This document shows positions 20,175 through 30,540 of a stretch of 51,512 bases of DNA, in pieces. The notes under the pieces are model-generated. The model was given only the letters and a program-made list of their open reading frames with translations, was not told where the DNA came from and did not search any database. Source of the DNA: an uncultured Myxococcales bacterium (lineage in GTDB: Bacteria; Myxococcota_A; Bradymonadia; UBA7976; UBA1532); NCBI GenBank assembly GCA_903847385.1, contig CAINDO010000368.1:1-51512 (forward strand), in the 5' to 3' direction. Made by a program: the position numbers and the translations under genes. Numbering within the stretch: the stretch's first letter is position 1; every line of letters begins with the position of its first letter.

Positions 20175-20792
20175 TCAGATGGTGGCGAGATAACTCTGCA
20201 GCGTCCGCGGATCAACCCGCGTGAAGCGACAACCGAGCGTGAGCCCGTTGTTCTCGGTCCGGCGTACGTGGACGACCTCGCAGGTCGTGTCCAGGTGGGG
20301 GGCGCCGTCCGTACCGTCGACGATGAGGCGGAACTCCTCGGGGATGAGGCGCCGGGCCGGGTTGAAGCCCGTCACGAAGGCGCCGCCGAGGCTGAGGTTG
20401 CGCACCATGACCGGCGTGTCCTCGGCCTCGAGGCCGCCCTGGATGCGCGCGGAGAGCTCCACGGGCTTGCGCGGGAAGATGCGCAGCTCGGGGCCGCTCG
20501 CGGCCGCCGCGGCCTGGGCGAGCGCCGCCGCCGTGCTACCGGGTTTGCGACCGCGCCGACGGACCTTCTGGTTGTCCTCGTAGGTCTGGAGCAGCTCGTT
20601 GGCGATGCCGTGCTCCTTCATGAAGGTCAGCACGCTCTCACGGTAGATGCGGCGCTCGTTCGAACGGGGCAAGCGGAATCCGGCGAGTTTGCCCTCGTCG
20701 AACCACTTGATGACCGTGTTGATGTTCACGCTGAACACGCGAGCGACCTGGCCCGTGGTCATCACCTTGTTCTGAACGTCGGTCACCTGCAT
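20175..20792 (-). CDS. MerR/excisionase-type HTH protein fused to a PilZ domain
   Basis: The 205-residue protein combines a DNA-binding domain (1-65: [20 protein letters not shown], then [18 protein letters not shown], the helix-turn-helix plus wing of MerR/excisionase proteins), a basic AT-hook-like stretch (RRRGRKPG, ~78-85), an Ala-rich linker, and a PilZ domain (~103-200). The PilZ signature for cyclic-di-GMP is intact: R104-x3-R108 in RIFPRKP and NLSLGG at 132-137. It therefore looks like a transcription factor directly controlled by cyclic-di-GMP. AGGGGGA precedes ATG 20792. Myxobacterial relatives of the HTH half are sometimes linked to motility and development; that link is inference. 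Confidence 0.85.
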   Translation of the reverse strand: MQVTDVQNKVMTTGQVARVFSVNINTVIKWFDEGKLAGFRLPRSNERRIYRESVLTFMKEHGIANELLQTYEDNQKVRRRGRKPGSTAAALAQAAAAASGPELRIFPRKPVELSARIQGGLEAEDTPVMVRNLSLGGAFVTGFNPARRLIPEEFRLIVDGTDGAPHLDTTCEVVHVRRTENNGLTLGCRFTRVDPRTLQSYLATI

Positions 20793-20845
20793 ACGATCCC
20801 CCTGATGCGACCTGGGTGCTTCCGCGATGCCCCGAAGGCTGATCG

Positions 20846-22153
20846 TCACGGTAGCGAAGAATTAGCAGAATTAGAAGAGCGGTAGAATTGAGAGAAGTCG
20901 AAATCCGGTTCCAGTTCCATATAGGCACAACGCCGACAGAAGAACTCCGGATTCGTGAATCGTTGCGCCTTGGCCCGCAGCGCGGCCGTGGCCTCGTTCA
21001 GGCGCAGGAAGAGATCGAGCGTGTAGAAGGACTCTTCACCGCGCGCCTTGCCCGTGACCTTCCAGAAGATCGACCACGTCGGCACGATCCCGCGGGGGAT
21101 CAGATACTCCGCGGCGGCGAGGTTGCTCTCGAGCGCTTCCTCGGCGCTTCGAAAGGCTCCGTCCCCTTCGAGCTCGGCGCCGCCGACGAAGGCGGACATC
21201 ACGTTGCCGGGGCCGAAGACGTCCACGGCCTCCTCGAGCGAGGCGAGCCAGCGGTCGCGGCCGACCGTGGCGTTCTTGCCCGGGCAGATGCGGGCGAACT
21301 GCGCCGGATCCCAGACCTCGAGGTTGAAGCAGGCGCCGCGCACGCCGGCGTCCTTCATCTGCTCCATGTGCCCGCGCTCGATGGCGCCGGAGCCGCAGGC
21401 CACGTAGTAGCGGTCGGTCAGACCCTGCTCGGCCAGGTGCCGTGAGATCTGCAGGTAGCGCTCGCCCTCGGCGGCCATGCTCAGCATGCTGCCGCCCACC
21501 AGATACAGGTGGCGGGCGTGGGTCTCGGGGTGGTGGCAGGCCTCGGACACGCGGTCGAGCGTCTGTGTCGGCAGGCCGGCCTCGTAGAGCTTCTGCCCGA
21601 GGGCGTCGAGCCGCTGCGGATCGGGCACGCCGTACAGACAGAACGTGCAGCTCATGTTGTCCGTCTTGCCGGCCATCCCGACCTTGGGCACGACGAAGTA
21701 CTCGCAGCCCGGCGCGACGTTGAGGACCAGCATGTCGCCGTGCTGGACGAGACCGCTGGCCCGCATCGGCGTGCCATCGTGGGTGAGCGCCTCGGCCCAG
21801 GGCAGTTTCGGCTCGAAGGTCAGCGAGGTGACGGGTTTGCCGTCCTCGAGCAGCGTGAAAACGCGGTCGCCGTCGCCATCGACGATGCGGAAGCGGCTCT
21901 CGCGCTTGACCCGCAGGCGGGCCTGCGTGTCGTCCGGAAATCGGATGAGCTGCGGCGTGTAGAACTTGTTCTGACCGTTGTGAAGCGGCTCGCCCGGCAG
22001 CAGCGTGATGGGCATGTGACTGGGAAACGCCCACTCGCCCGCGCGCCCGGGACACGGGTCGTAGTCGACGCCGTGAAACAGAAGCGCCGCCTTGAGTCGC
22101 ACGGCCGCCGGCGTCAGCGGGTGCGCTTCGGCGAGGCTCTCCAGAATGGACAT
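20846..22153 (-). CDS. Radical-SAM-like protein with non-canonical cysteine spacing
   Basis: ATG 22153 has GGGAGTGAG upstream and is preferred to an in-frame ATG at 22183. The 435 residues have an N-terminal domain of ~140 residues (PITLLPGEPLHNGQNKFYTP), then C150 in LNVAPGCEYFVVP and C169/C172 in NMSCTFCLYG. This is CX18CX2C, not the usual CX3CX2C, because Asp165 sits where the first cysteine is expected. Later parts fit a radical-SAM barrel (YLVGGSMLSM, EVWDPAQFARICPGKN, NVMSAFVGGAE). A C-terminal pair CRRC (C406, C409) could hold a second cluster or metal. The reaction is unknown. A low-complexity Ser/Asn tail ends the chain. Confidence 0.78.
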   Translation of the reverse strand: MSILESLAEAHPLTPAAVRLKAALLFHGVDYDPCPGRAGEWAFPSHMPITLLPGEPLHNGQNKFYTPQLIRFPDDTQARLRVKRESRFRIVDGDGDRVFTLLEDGKPVTSLTFEPKLPWAEALTHDGTPMRASGLVQHGDMLVLNVAPGCEYFVVPKVGMAGKTDNMSCTFCLYGVPDPQRLDALGQKLYEAGLPTQTLDRVSEACHHPETHARHLYLVGGSMLSMAAEGERYLQISRHLAEQGLTDRYYVACGSGAIERGHMEQMKDAGVRGACFNLEVWDPAQFARICPGKNATVGRDRWLASLEEAVDVFGPGNVMSAFVGGAELEGDGAFRSAEEALESNLAAAEYLIPRGIVPTWSIFWKVTGKARGEESFYTLDLFLRLNEATAALRAKAQRFTNPEFFCRRCAYMELEPDFDFSQFYRSSNSANSSLP

Positions 22154-22183
22154 TTTCTCACTCCCGGTCAGCGCGCGGAGCAT

Positions 22184-22196
22184 GTGGGTATCCCAC
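22184..22196. promoter_or_regulatory. Short inverted repeat upstream of the radical-SAM-like gene
   Basis: GTGGG-TAT-CCCAC lies about 30 bp upstream of the chosen start at 22153. It could be an operator or a small leader hairpin. There is a TATGAT-like hexamer on the minus strand about 20 bp further upstream but no good -35 box, so promoter assignment is weak. Confidence 0.25.
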
Positions 22197-22240
22197 GACT
22201 CAGCGCAAAATCATAGGCGGAACGGACTTATGCGGCCACA

Positions 22241-24223
22241 TTAAACACGCGGTTTTCCCTCACCGGCGGCCACCTGTGCGCGGGCGGCGCGAAGGACCTC
22301 CGCGGCGGCCTCGTTCATGCCGTTGCGGATGAGGAGCTGCGCGAGGTTCGTCAGGAACCCGGCGGACACGGGCCCGGCCTCCATGACCTTCTCGTACCAG
22401 CGCAGGGCCTCCTGGTCCTCGCCGGCCTCCTCGGCGACCTGGCCGATGGCGAGGGCGATGTCCGGGAGGACCCGTGTCGCGGGCACGTCCGTCCAAAGGC
22501 CGACGAGCAGATCGTAGGCGGACTGGGGACCCGCCTTCTCGTGCAGGAAACGGGCGACCTGCAGGGCGACGTGGTGCTCGGTCGGTCGCAGTTGCATGTA
22601 TCGCAGCGTGAACGCCGGCACGCGGTCGAAGTCTTCCTGATCGCAGGCGAGCTCGACGAGCCGGGCGGCGATGGGCACGACGTCGTCGTGGCCCTCGGGC
22701 ATCTTGTCGGCGATCCGGCAGTAGTGGGCGTAGGCGTCCTTGCGGAGGCCTTCTTCATAGTCCATGTCGCCCAGGAACTTCTCGGCGCGCCAGAGCTGGA
22801 TGCTCCGGTTCTGCATGCCGATCACGCCGTAGCCCGTGGGCTCGACCTCGAGCGCCTTCTGCAGGTAGCGCCGGGCGTTGGCGAAGTCGTGCTGAAAGAT
22901 GTAGCCGAAGGCCGTGTGGTACCAGAGGTCCGGGTTGTCCGGGAACCGGGCCAGGCCGCGGTTGCCCACCTCGATGGCCTGCGAGGTCCGGCCGGCGTCG
23001 GCGAGCGCCCGCACGTAGCCGACGTAGCTGAACGGCACGGGCAGGTTGCGGATGACCATGCTGTAGCCGCCGGGGTTGCGCTCGAAGAGCTCCACCACCT
23101 TGCCGAACGCGCGCTGCGTGGGCTCCAGGCGGCCCGCCGTGGCGTGCTGGGAGCCCAGGTAGAACCACGTCAGCAGGTCGTCGGGTTTCTCCTTGAGGCG
23201 CGACTCCAGCAGCTCGATGTTGCGGGCGTCCTTGGCCTTCTCCTTCATCACCTCGGGGTCGGCCCCGTAGTGATCGAAGTTGATGTCCAGCCGGTAGTCG
23301 GTGGCCACGTCCGCCCGGTCGCCACCGACCTCCTCGTGTACGCGCCCGTGGAACTTCATGGTGGGCACGTTGCGGAAGAGGCGCCCGCTGAAGCCGTCGC
23401 TCATGAACCGGCCCGTGCGGGTGTAGTTCATGATCCGCACGCAGATGACGCGGTGGGGGTCGCCCCCCTCCTCCATCACGGCGCGCACGGACGAGAACGA
23501 GCCCTTCTGCAGCCGCTCGTCGGCGTCCAGGCAGAGGACCCAGTCGGCGGTGGCGTAGGACAGCGACGCGTTGCGGGCGGCGGAGAAGTCCCCCACCCAG
23601 GGGAAGAACTCCACGCGCGCCCCGGCGCCCCGGGCGAGCGCGACGGTGTCGTCCGTCGAGCCGGTGTCCACGACGATGATCTCGTCGGCCAGTCCCGTGA
23701 CCGACTCGATGGCCCCGACGATGAACTCGGCCTCGTTCTTGGCGATCATGCAGACGGCCAGGCGCGGCCGGGGGCGCGTCTTCGCCTCCGTCAGGATGCG
23801 CTCGATGGTCGTCAGGACCGCCGCCGGCGCCGGCTTCGCGTTTCGCGTGGCGTTCCGGGCGTTCTGCATGCTGCCCGCCAGCGGCGGGTAGTCCGGATCG
23901 ATGGTGGCCAGGTGCTCGAAGACCCGCAGCGCCGAGTGCGCGTGGCCGAGCTCGTACAGCGCCACCCCGAACAGATTGAGCATGTGCGGGTGCCGCGGAT
24001 GGAGCGGCAGGATGCGCGACAGGCTCTGGACGACCTCGTCGCGGCGACCGGCGTCCAGCAGCGCGAGGGCCTCGTGCCCGGCCAGCGTGACGCTCTCGGG
24101 ATCGAGCTGCAGCGCGGCCTGCCACAGGCTCAAAGCCCGGGGCTTGTCCTTCTCGCGCAAGGCGATCGCCTTGACGTATTCGGCGGACTGCGGATCACGG
24201 ACGAGGGCAAGGCGCATCGGCAT
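22241..24223 (-). CDS. Family 2 glycosyltransferase with flanking TPR repeats
   Basis: This protein of about 660 residues starts at ATG 24223 or GTG 24229; no ribosome site decides. Residues ~1-130 are TPR helices (KDKPRALSLWQAALQLDPES and similar), residues ~155-300 are a GT-A domain with CMIAKNEAEFIVGAIESV, VVDTGSTDDT (nucleotide site) and LCLDADER (the DxD-type metal site), and residues ~345-655 are more TPR units. It resembles the SunS/TPR-glycosyltransferase group, some of which glycosylate proteins or sugars on cell surfaces. No membrane segment is seen, so it should be cytosolic or peripheral. Donor and acceptor are unknown. Confidence 0.88.
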   Translation of the reverse strand: MPMRLALVRDPQSAEYVKAIALREKDKPRALSLWQAALQLDPESVTLAGHEALALLDAGRRDEVVQSLSRILPLHPRHPHMLNLFGVALYELGHAHSALRVFEHLATIDPDYPPLAGSMQNARNATRNAKPAPAAVLTTIERILTEAKTRPRPRLAVCMIAKNEAEFIVGAIESVTGLADEIIVVDTGSTDDTVALARGAGARVEFFPWVGDFSAARNASLSYATADWVLCLDADERLQKGSFSSVRAVMEEGGDPHRVICVRIMNYTRTGRFMSDGFSGRLFRNVPTMKFHGRVHEEVGGDRADVATDYRLDINFDHYGADPEVMKEKAKDARNIELLESRLKEKPDDLLTWFYLGSQHATAGRLEPTQRAFGKVVELFERNPGGYSMVIRNLPVPFSYVGYVRALADAGRTSQAIEVGNRGLARFPDNPDLWYHTAFGYIFQHDFANARRYLQKALEVEPTGYGVIGMQNRSIQLWRAEKFLGDMDYEEGLRKDAYAHYCRIADKMPEGHDDVVPIAARLVELACDQEDFDRVPAFTLRYMQLRPTEHHVALQVARFLHEKAGPQSAYDLLVGLWTDVPATRVLPDIALAIGQVAEEAGEDQEALRWYEKVMEAGPVSAGFLTNLAQLLIRNGMNEAAAEVLRAARAQVAAGEGKPRV

Positions 24224-24289
24224 GCGCACATTGTGCCACAGCGTCGCCGGAAACGGGAATTCTGCGCCGCGGCCTGCTCCGGCGAGTCC

Positions 24290-25426
24290 TCAGACCGCGA
24301 CCAGGTATTCGGACTTGTTCAAGGGCTCGGCGTCGCCCGTGGCCGTCTGCGCGGCCGCCCAGGCGCGCGCCTCCTCGCGGATGAGCGCCCAGTGCGACTC
24401 GTCGATGCTCAAGAACGCGTCCACGCAGCGCGGGTCGAGCTGTGTGCCCGAGACCCGCTGGATCTCCGCGCGGGCAGCGTCGTCCGACTGCGCCCGCCGG
24501 TAGGGGCGGTCGCTGGTGATGGCGTCGAACGTGTCCGCGACGGCGAAGATGCGGGCGCCCAGGTAGATGTCCTCGCCCAGCTTGGCCTTGGGGTAACCCG
24601 TGCCGTCCCAGCGCTCGTGATGGTCGCCCACCAGCCGCGCGGCGTTGGCCAGGAAGTCGATCTTGCCGATCATATGGAAGCCGATGCTGGCGTGGCGCCG
24701 CATGATGACCCACTCCTCCGGCGTCAGGCGGCCGGGCTTGAGCAGGATTCGGTCCGGCACGCCGATCTTGCCGACGTCGTGGAGCATGGCGCCCCACTCG
24801 ATGTCCGTCAGCTCCGGCTCGGGCAGGCCCATGTGCTCGGCGATGGCGCGGGTGAAGAGGCTGACGCGTTTGCTGTGCGCCATCGTCTCCTCGTCGCGGT
24901 AGTCCAGGCAGGTCACCAGGCTGCCGATCACCTGCTCGGTGCGCTGCGCGACCTTCTGGTCGAGCGTGTTGTTCAGCTCGGCCAGATCGGCGGCGTGCTG
25001 CGCCACCAGGCGGTTCAGGCGCTCGTTCTCCCGCGCCAGACGGACGCTCTGCACGGCCTCCGTGAGCGTGCCGATCAGCAGCTCCCGCTTCCAGGGCTTG
25101 GGGATCAGTCGATAGATCCCCACCTGGAAGGCGTCCACCGCGACCTCGAAGTCGTGGTGCGCGGTGATCAGGATCCGGTGGGCGCCGGGGGCCAGGCGCT
25201 GCACCGCGCCGAGGAGCTCCAGGCCGGTCATGCCGGGCATCCGGTAGTCGCTGCAGACCACCTCGACGCCGTCCGGATTCTGTTCGAGCCAGGCGAGGGC
25301 CTCCTCGGGCGACGACACCGTGATGGGGTCGAATCCCGACAGGCGGACGATCCGGCGGAACGCATTGAGGACGAACGGTTCATCGTCCACATACAAGATC
25401 CGCGGGGGGTTGGCTTCGTCGAACAC
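24290..25426 (-). CDS. Response regulator with active-looking HD-GYP phosphodiesterase domain
   Basis: The 378-residue protein has a receiver domain (YVDDEPFVL, phospho-acceptor D60, K110 in LIPKPWK), a coiled coil (~125-165), and an HD-GYP domain with MLHDVGKIGVPDRILLKPG (H216, D217), HHERWDGTGYP (HHE plus GYP at 277-279) and DTFDAITSDRPYR. All expected metal ligands and the GYP loop are present, so it should hydrolyse cyclic-di-GMP under phosphorelay control. The cognate kinase is not adjacent. The start is GTG 25426 with AAGGAGA upstream. It is divergent from the Ser/Thr kinase gene across 147 bp. Confidence 0.93.
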   Translation of the reverse strand: MFDEANPPRILYVDDEPFVLNAFRRIVRLSGFDPITVSSPEEALAWLEQNPDGVEVVCSDYRMPGMTGLELLGAVQRLAPGAHRILITAHHDFEVAVDAFQVGIYRLIPKPWKRELLIGTLTEAVQSVRLARENERLNRLVAQHAADLAELNNTLDQKVAQRTEQVIGSLVTCLDYRDEETMAHSKRVSLFTRAIAEHMGLPEPELTDIEWGAMLHDVGKIGVPDRILLKPGRLTPEEWVIMRRHASIGFHMIGKIDFLANAARLVGDHHERWDGTGYPKAKLGEDIYLGARIFAVADTFDAITSDRPYRRAQSDDAARAEIQRVSGTQLDPRCVDAFLSIDESHWALIREEARAWAAAQTATGDAEPLNKSEYLVAV

Positions 25427-25573
25427 GGATCGTCTCCTTCACTGACTTCCGAGCGGCTCACGCGCTCTTCTCTTTCCCATACGGCGTCGAAGAAAGTGTG
25501 CGTGAAGGGTGGGTCAGTTTATGCTGCGTGAACGATTTCCCCAGGCTCGGGGGTCGCCGCGAGGGAGCGCTCG

Positions 25574-27616
<2,043 letters not shown>

Positions 27617-27657
27617 GAGAACCCCGAAGCTCCGCCTCATCATCGAAAGGAACCTTC

Positions 27658-28644
27658 ATGGCCCGCACGCGCGCCCACCTGCCCGTCTTCATCGCCGCCG
27701 CCTTGTCGTTGACCCTGCCCGCCGTCGGCCTGGCCGCCGGCCCGGCCCCCGCGAAACCCGCCGTCAAAGCGGCGCCCAAGCCCGCCGCCAAGACGGCCGC
27801 CAAGCCGAAGCCCAAGAAGAAGGTCTCGAAGAAACGCGGCGAGACGAAGACGAACGACGACGAGGAAGAAGAAACCACCTGGGCCATCGGCCTGACCGGC
27901 GGCGCCAACCTCGCCAACGTCGGCGGCGATCCCCTGCTCGGCAACGACAGCATCGAGACCAACATGAACGTCGGCTTCTCCGCCGGCATCGTGGCGCTCT
28001 ACAACCTGGCGAGCTTCGCGGACGTCGAGTTCGGCCTCGGCTACTCGACCAAGGGCTACTCCTCCGAGGCCGAGTCGGACCAACCGGAGCAACTGACGAC
28101 CGTTACGGTCGACACGACCCTGAGCTACATCGAGATCCCCATCGGGATTCGTCTGAACTACCCCGCCGGCAGCATCCGCCCCTACCTGGGGCTCGGCATC
28201 TACGCCGGCTTCCTGGTCGGCTCCGACCAGTCGACGACGACCGATGACGACTACAAGGAGGGCATCGGCGCCTGCCCAACGGCCAATGACCTGGCGCGCC
28301 AGTCGAAGACCTGCAGTTCGACGGCCACCTCCGAAATTGACGGCGCCAACACCTTCGACTTCGGCTTCAAGGTGCAGGGCGGCGCCGAGTTCGACGTGAC
28401 GGACGCGATGAGCGTCTACGTGGGCGCCGGCTACTCGCGCAGCTTCACCGACCCCGTGAACGAGACGAAGGACGGTGGCGGCATCGCGTCGATCACGAAG
28501 GCGGCAGCCACGCCCGCGATGACCGACATGGCCGATCCCGCCGCCGGGACGGACACCGCCCCGACGACCCAGGAGAAGCTGGAGGACGCCAGCCAGGCGC
28601 ACAGCGTCATCCAGATCGTCGGCGGGATCATGTACGCGTTCTGA
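27658..28644 (+). CDS. Outer-membrane beta-barrel protein (PorT/OmpX-like)
   Basis: The 328-residue product has a Sec signal (FIAAALSLTLPAVGLAAG), a Lys/Ala/Pro-rich segment (~30-65) and an acidic patch, followed by alternating amphipathic strands (WAIGLTGGANLANVG, ADVEFGLGYSTKGYS, YLGLGIYAGFLVG, AMSVYVGAGYSRSF) ending in the C-terminal aromatic MYAF, the mark of a barrel inserted by BAM. A middle insertion with two cysteines (CPTAND...TCSS) is likely an extracellular loop. AAAGGAA lies before ATG 27658. Its position directly after the PEGA kinase suggests a shared envelope function. The ligand is unknown. Confidence 0.82.
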   Translation: MARTRAHLPVFIAAALSLTLPAVGLAAGPAPAKPAVKAAPKPAAKTAAKPKPKKKVSKKRGETKTNDDEEEETTWAIGLTGGANLANVGGDPLLGNDSIETNMNVGFSAGIVALYNLASFADVEFGLGYSTKGYSSEAESDQPEQLTTVTVDTTLSYIEIPIGIRLNYPAGSIRPYLGLGIYAGFLVGSDQSTTTDDDYKEGIGACPTANDLARQSKTCSSTATSEIDGANTFDFGFKVQGGAEFDVTDAMSVYVGAGYSRSFTDPVNETKDGGGIASITKAAATPAMTDMADPAAGTDTAPTTQEKLEDASQAHSVIQIVGGIMYAF

Positions 28645-28650
28645 GGCGCC

Positions 28651-29169
28651 CTACGCCGGGTCCGGCGTGTGGAGCACACAGGCCACCGCCACGGCGGTGA
28701 GCGCGCAGATCACGAAGACGCCCCAGCGGCGCGTCCTCGGCGCGTAGTCCGGGCGATTCGCCGCGGCGACCAACACGACGGCGTCGGCGAGCGAGAGCGC
28801 GGCGATCTCTTCGCGGCGGAGCATGCGCTCCCCCAGGGCGGCGATCTCCGCGCCATGGCGCGCGCGAATCTGCGGCCAGAGGGCCTCGACATGCGGCGAG
28901 GCGGTCACCCGCTCGGCGGGCTCCATGCGCGCGAGGCGCTCCAGACAGGCCGGCACCCGGTAGCGTTCGATCCACAGGAACTGGCTGGCCCCGGAGATCA
29001 ATGTGCCGAGGGTGAGCAGCAGGTAGAACGGGTCCATGCGTCGCAGGACGATGACCGTGGTCAGGTAGGCTGCGGCGAAGGCGACCGCCGACAGGCGCAG
29101 GGACCACGTGATGCGGCGGGCGGCGCGGACCTCGGCGTCGAGCTCCGCGCGCAAAGACTCCGGGGTCAT
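28651..29169 (-). CDS. Small membrane protein of unknown function
   Basis: The 172-residue product has two adjacent membrane segments (LSAVAFAAAYLTTVIVL, ~26-42; YLLLTLGTLISGASQFLW, ~49-66), a ~80-residue cytoplasmic charged part (ERVTASPHVEALWPQIRARH), and a third segment near the C-terminus (VFVICALTAVAVACVL, ~151-166). No family is recognised. ATG 29169 overlaps the stop of the RelA/SpoT-like gene in ATGA, so the two are translationally coupled and may work together. Confidence 0.75.
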   Translation of the reverse strand: MTPESLRAELDAEVRAARRITWSLRLSAVAFAAAYLTTVIVLRRMDPFYLLLTLGTLISGASQFLWIERYRVPACLERLARMEPAERVTASPHVEALWPQIRARHGAEIAALGERMLRREEIAALSLADAVVLVAAANRPDYAPRTRRWGVFVICALTAVAVACVLHTPDPA

Positions 29170-30239
29170 GCGTCCTGGTTGCCGTTCAGACGCTCGAGCA
29201 CGCGCACGTGCTGGCGGGCCTTGTACAGGCTGTGCCGGTTGTCGCCCGTGCTGTTGCTCTCGTCCGTGATGCGGTCCATGAGCTGAAACTCGACGAGGCT
29301 GAAGACCACACGGCCCCACTCGGGGCGGTAGCCGGGCATCTCCTCGACGATGTCGTCCACGCGGACGGGCATGTCGACCACGAAGTTGATCATCTTGAAG
29401 CCGGCGGCGCTGAAGATGTTCTGCCGCGTACGGTCCAGCTTCTCTTCGAAGTCGACGGGCAACTGCAGCAGGTCCACCAGCGCCGAGAGCTGCGGGTCCC
29501 CCTCGAGCGTGCGGCGGAAGTCGACCAGGTCGTTCCGCGAGGCGCCGGGCACCACGTAGTTGAACGGGAAGAGGTGGTTCGACAGGTAGACGAGCGCGGC
29601 GAAGGCGTCCGAGAGGTCCTCGGTCACCACGCGGAAGCGCAGCTTGTCGTGGACCTCGGCGGCCAGGCTGTCCCGGCGCGCCAGGAGCTTGGTGAGGATG
29701 GAGTCCGCCGTCTTGCGGCTGCCGCTGAACTCGGCGACGCGGACACCCATGGCCTTCATGCCGTCCAGCGCGCGGAAGACGCGCTGCTCGACGCGGTGGA
29801 ACAGCTCGGAGAGCGCGATGGGCATGCGAAACAGGAGCTCGCGGCCGTCCACGTGATGAATCACGTGCATCACCTTGAGGACCCGGCAGGCGTCCCGCTG
29901 CGCCGGCCCCGGCTGGCTGGCCAGCAGGAAGAGGTCGCGCGGATCGTCGAGCTCGAGCACGCCCTCGTTGAGCTGCAGGCCGAAGTTCCGTGTGAGGTAG
30001 TCGAGCGCCCGGTTGTGCACCGACTCGAGCTGGATGCGATCCTGGGCGTCCGCCAGATCGAAGCCGCTCACCCGCAAGAAGGCCTCGACCTGGTCGTGCC
30101 GGGTGAAGGCCAGCCGCCGCCAGTCGATGACCGAGGTGCCGTTCAGGAGCGTCCGGATCTGCTCGACGTCCTGCAGATTGAAGGCCCCGGGCACATCGGC
30201 CAGGGTGGCCTGGAAGACCAGCGGCTGTTCGTCGGCCAT
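29166..30239 (-). CDS. Divergent RelA/SpoT-like nucleotidyltransferase-fold protein
   Basis: The 357-residue protein is probably of the uncharacterised TIGR04552-type family found in Myxococcota; that name is from memory. Its second half carries the motif order of (p)ppGpp synthetases: SRKTADSILTKLLARR (174-189, like the RxKSxxSIxxKM segment), DKLRFRVVTEDLSDAF (198-213, like DLLAVRVIV), KMINFVVDMP (282-291), VEFQLMD (316-322, like EIQIRT) and HSLYK (336-340, like the AAHWxYK end). The N-terminal half (1-165) is helical and unfamiliar. It may be an active alarmone or nucleotide enzyme or an inactive relative. AGGAGCG precedes ATG 30239; it is coupled to the small membrane-protein gene by a 4-bp overlap. 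Confidence 0.72.
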   Translation of the reverse strand: MADEQPLVFQATLADVPGAFNLQDVEQIRTLLNGTSVIDWRRLAFTRHDQVEAFLRVSGFDLADAQDRIQLESVHNRALDYLTRNFGLQLNEGVLELDDPRDLFLLASQPGPAQRDACRVLKVMHVIHHVDGRELLFRMPIALSELFHRVEQRVFRALDGMKAMGVRVAEFSGSRKTADSILTKLLARRDSLAAEVHDKLRFRVVTEDLSDAFAALVYLSNHLFPFNYVVPGASRNDLVDFRRTLEGDPQLSALVDLLQLPVDFEEKLDRTRQNIFSAAGFKMINFVVDMPVRVDDIVEEMPGYRPEWGRVVFSLVEFQLMDRITDESNSTGDNRHSLYKARQHVRVLERLNGNQDA

Positions 30240-30291
30240 GGGTGGGGCGCTCCTGGAAAGTCGCGCAACCTAGCCGACCCGCCGCCCCGAT

Positions 30292-30441
30292 TCAACGAGT
30301 CTTCTGGAGGTTCAGCGTCGACAGGAAGAGCGCCGTCGTGACCGAGAGGGCCGCCAGGTTGCCGATGATCATCGCCGCGGGACCGCCCGCAACCGCCGCC
30401 GTGACCGCACCCGCACCGCCGAGAATCGCCAGCGTCTTCAT
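30292..30441 (-). CDS. 49-residue hydrophobic peptide
   Basis: A short frame starts at ATG 30441 with a strong GGAGG site seven bases upstream and ends in TGA at 30292. The chain is nearly all Ala/Gly/Leu/Val/Thr with two hydrophobic stretches (LAILGGAGAVTAAVAGG and AAMIIGNLAALSVTTALFL) and a basic tail NLQKTR, so it is likely a small inner-membrane protein, perhaps a helical hairpin. No homologue is recognised. It lies upstream of the RelA/SpoT-like gene on the same strand. Confidence 0.62.
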   Translation of the reverse strand: MKTLAILGGAGAVTAAVAGGPAAMIIGNLAALSVTTALFLSTLNLQKTR

Positions 30442-30540
30442 CGTGTCCTCCAATGGAGTCAATTGACGTACAATGTAGGCAAACAATCATACATGTGTGA
30501 CGGCTTGTCAAATCCCCTCGTGACGATTCATGCTGCGGCC
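30442..30540. promoter_or_regulatory. AT-richer divergent intergenic region
   Basis: This 99-bp gap separates the small peptide gene (minus) from the M16 peptidase gene (plus) and is markedly AT-richer than its surroundings. On the minus strand TTGACA (30511-30506) precedes TATGAT with a 14-base spacer, shorter than the sigma70 optimum. On the plus strand TTGACG at 30463 lacks a good -10. Both genes are probably transcribed from here, but the exact boxes are unproven. Confidence 0.35.

Noticed and set aside
18050..20224. A 724-codon plus-strand frame
   Set aside because: It is antisense to gcvT and folD and shows no family features.
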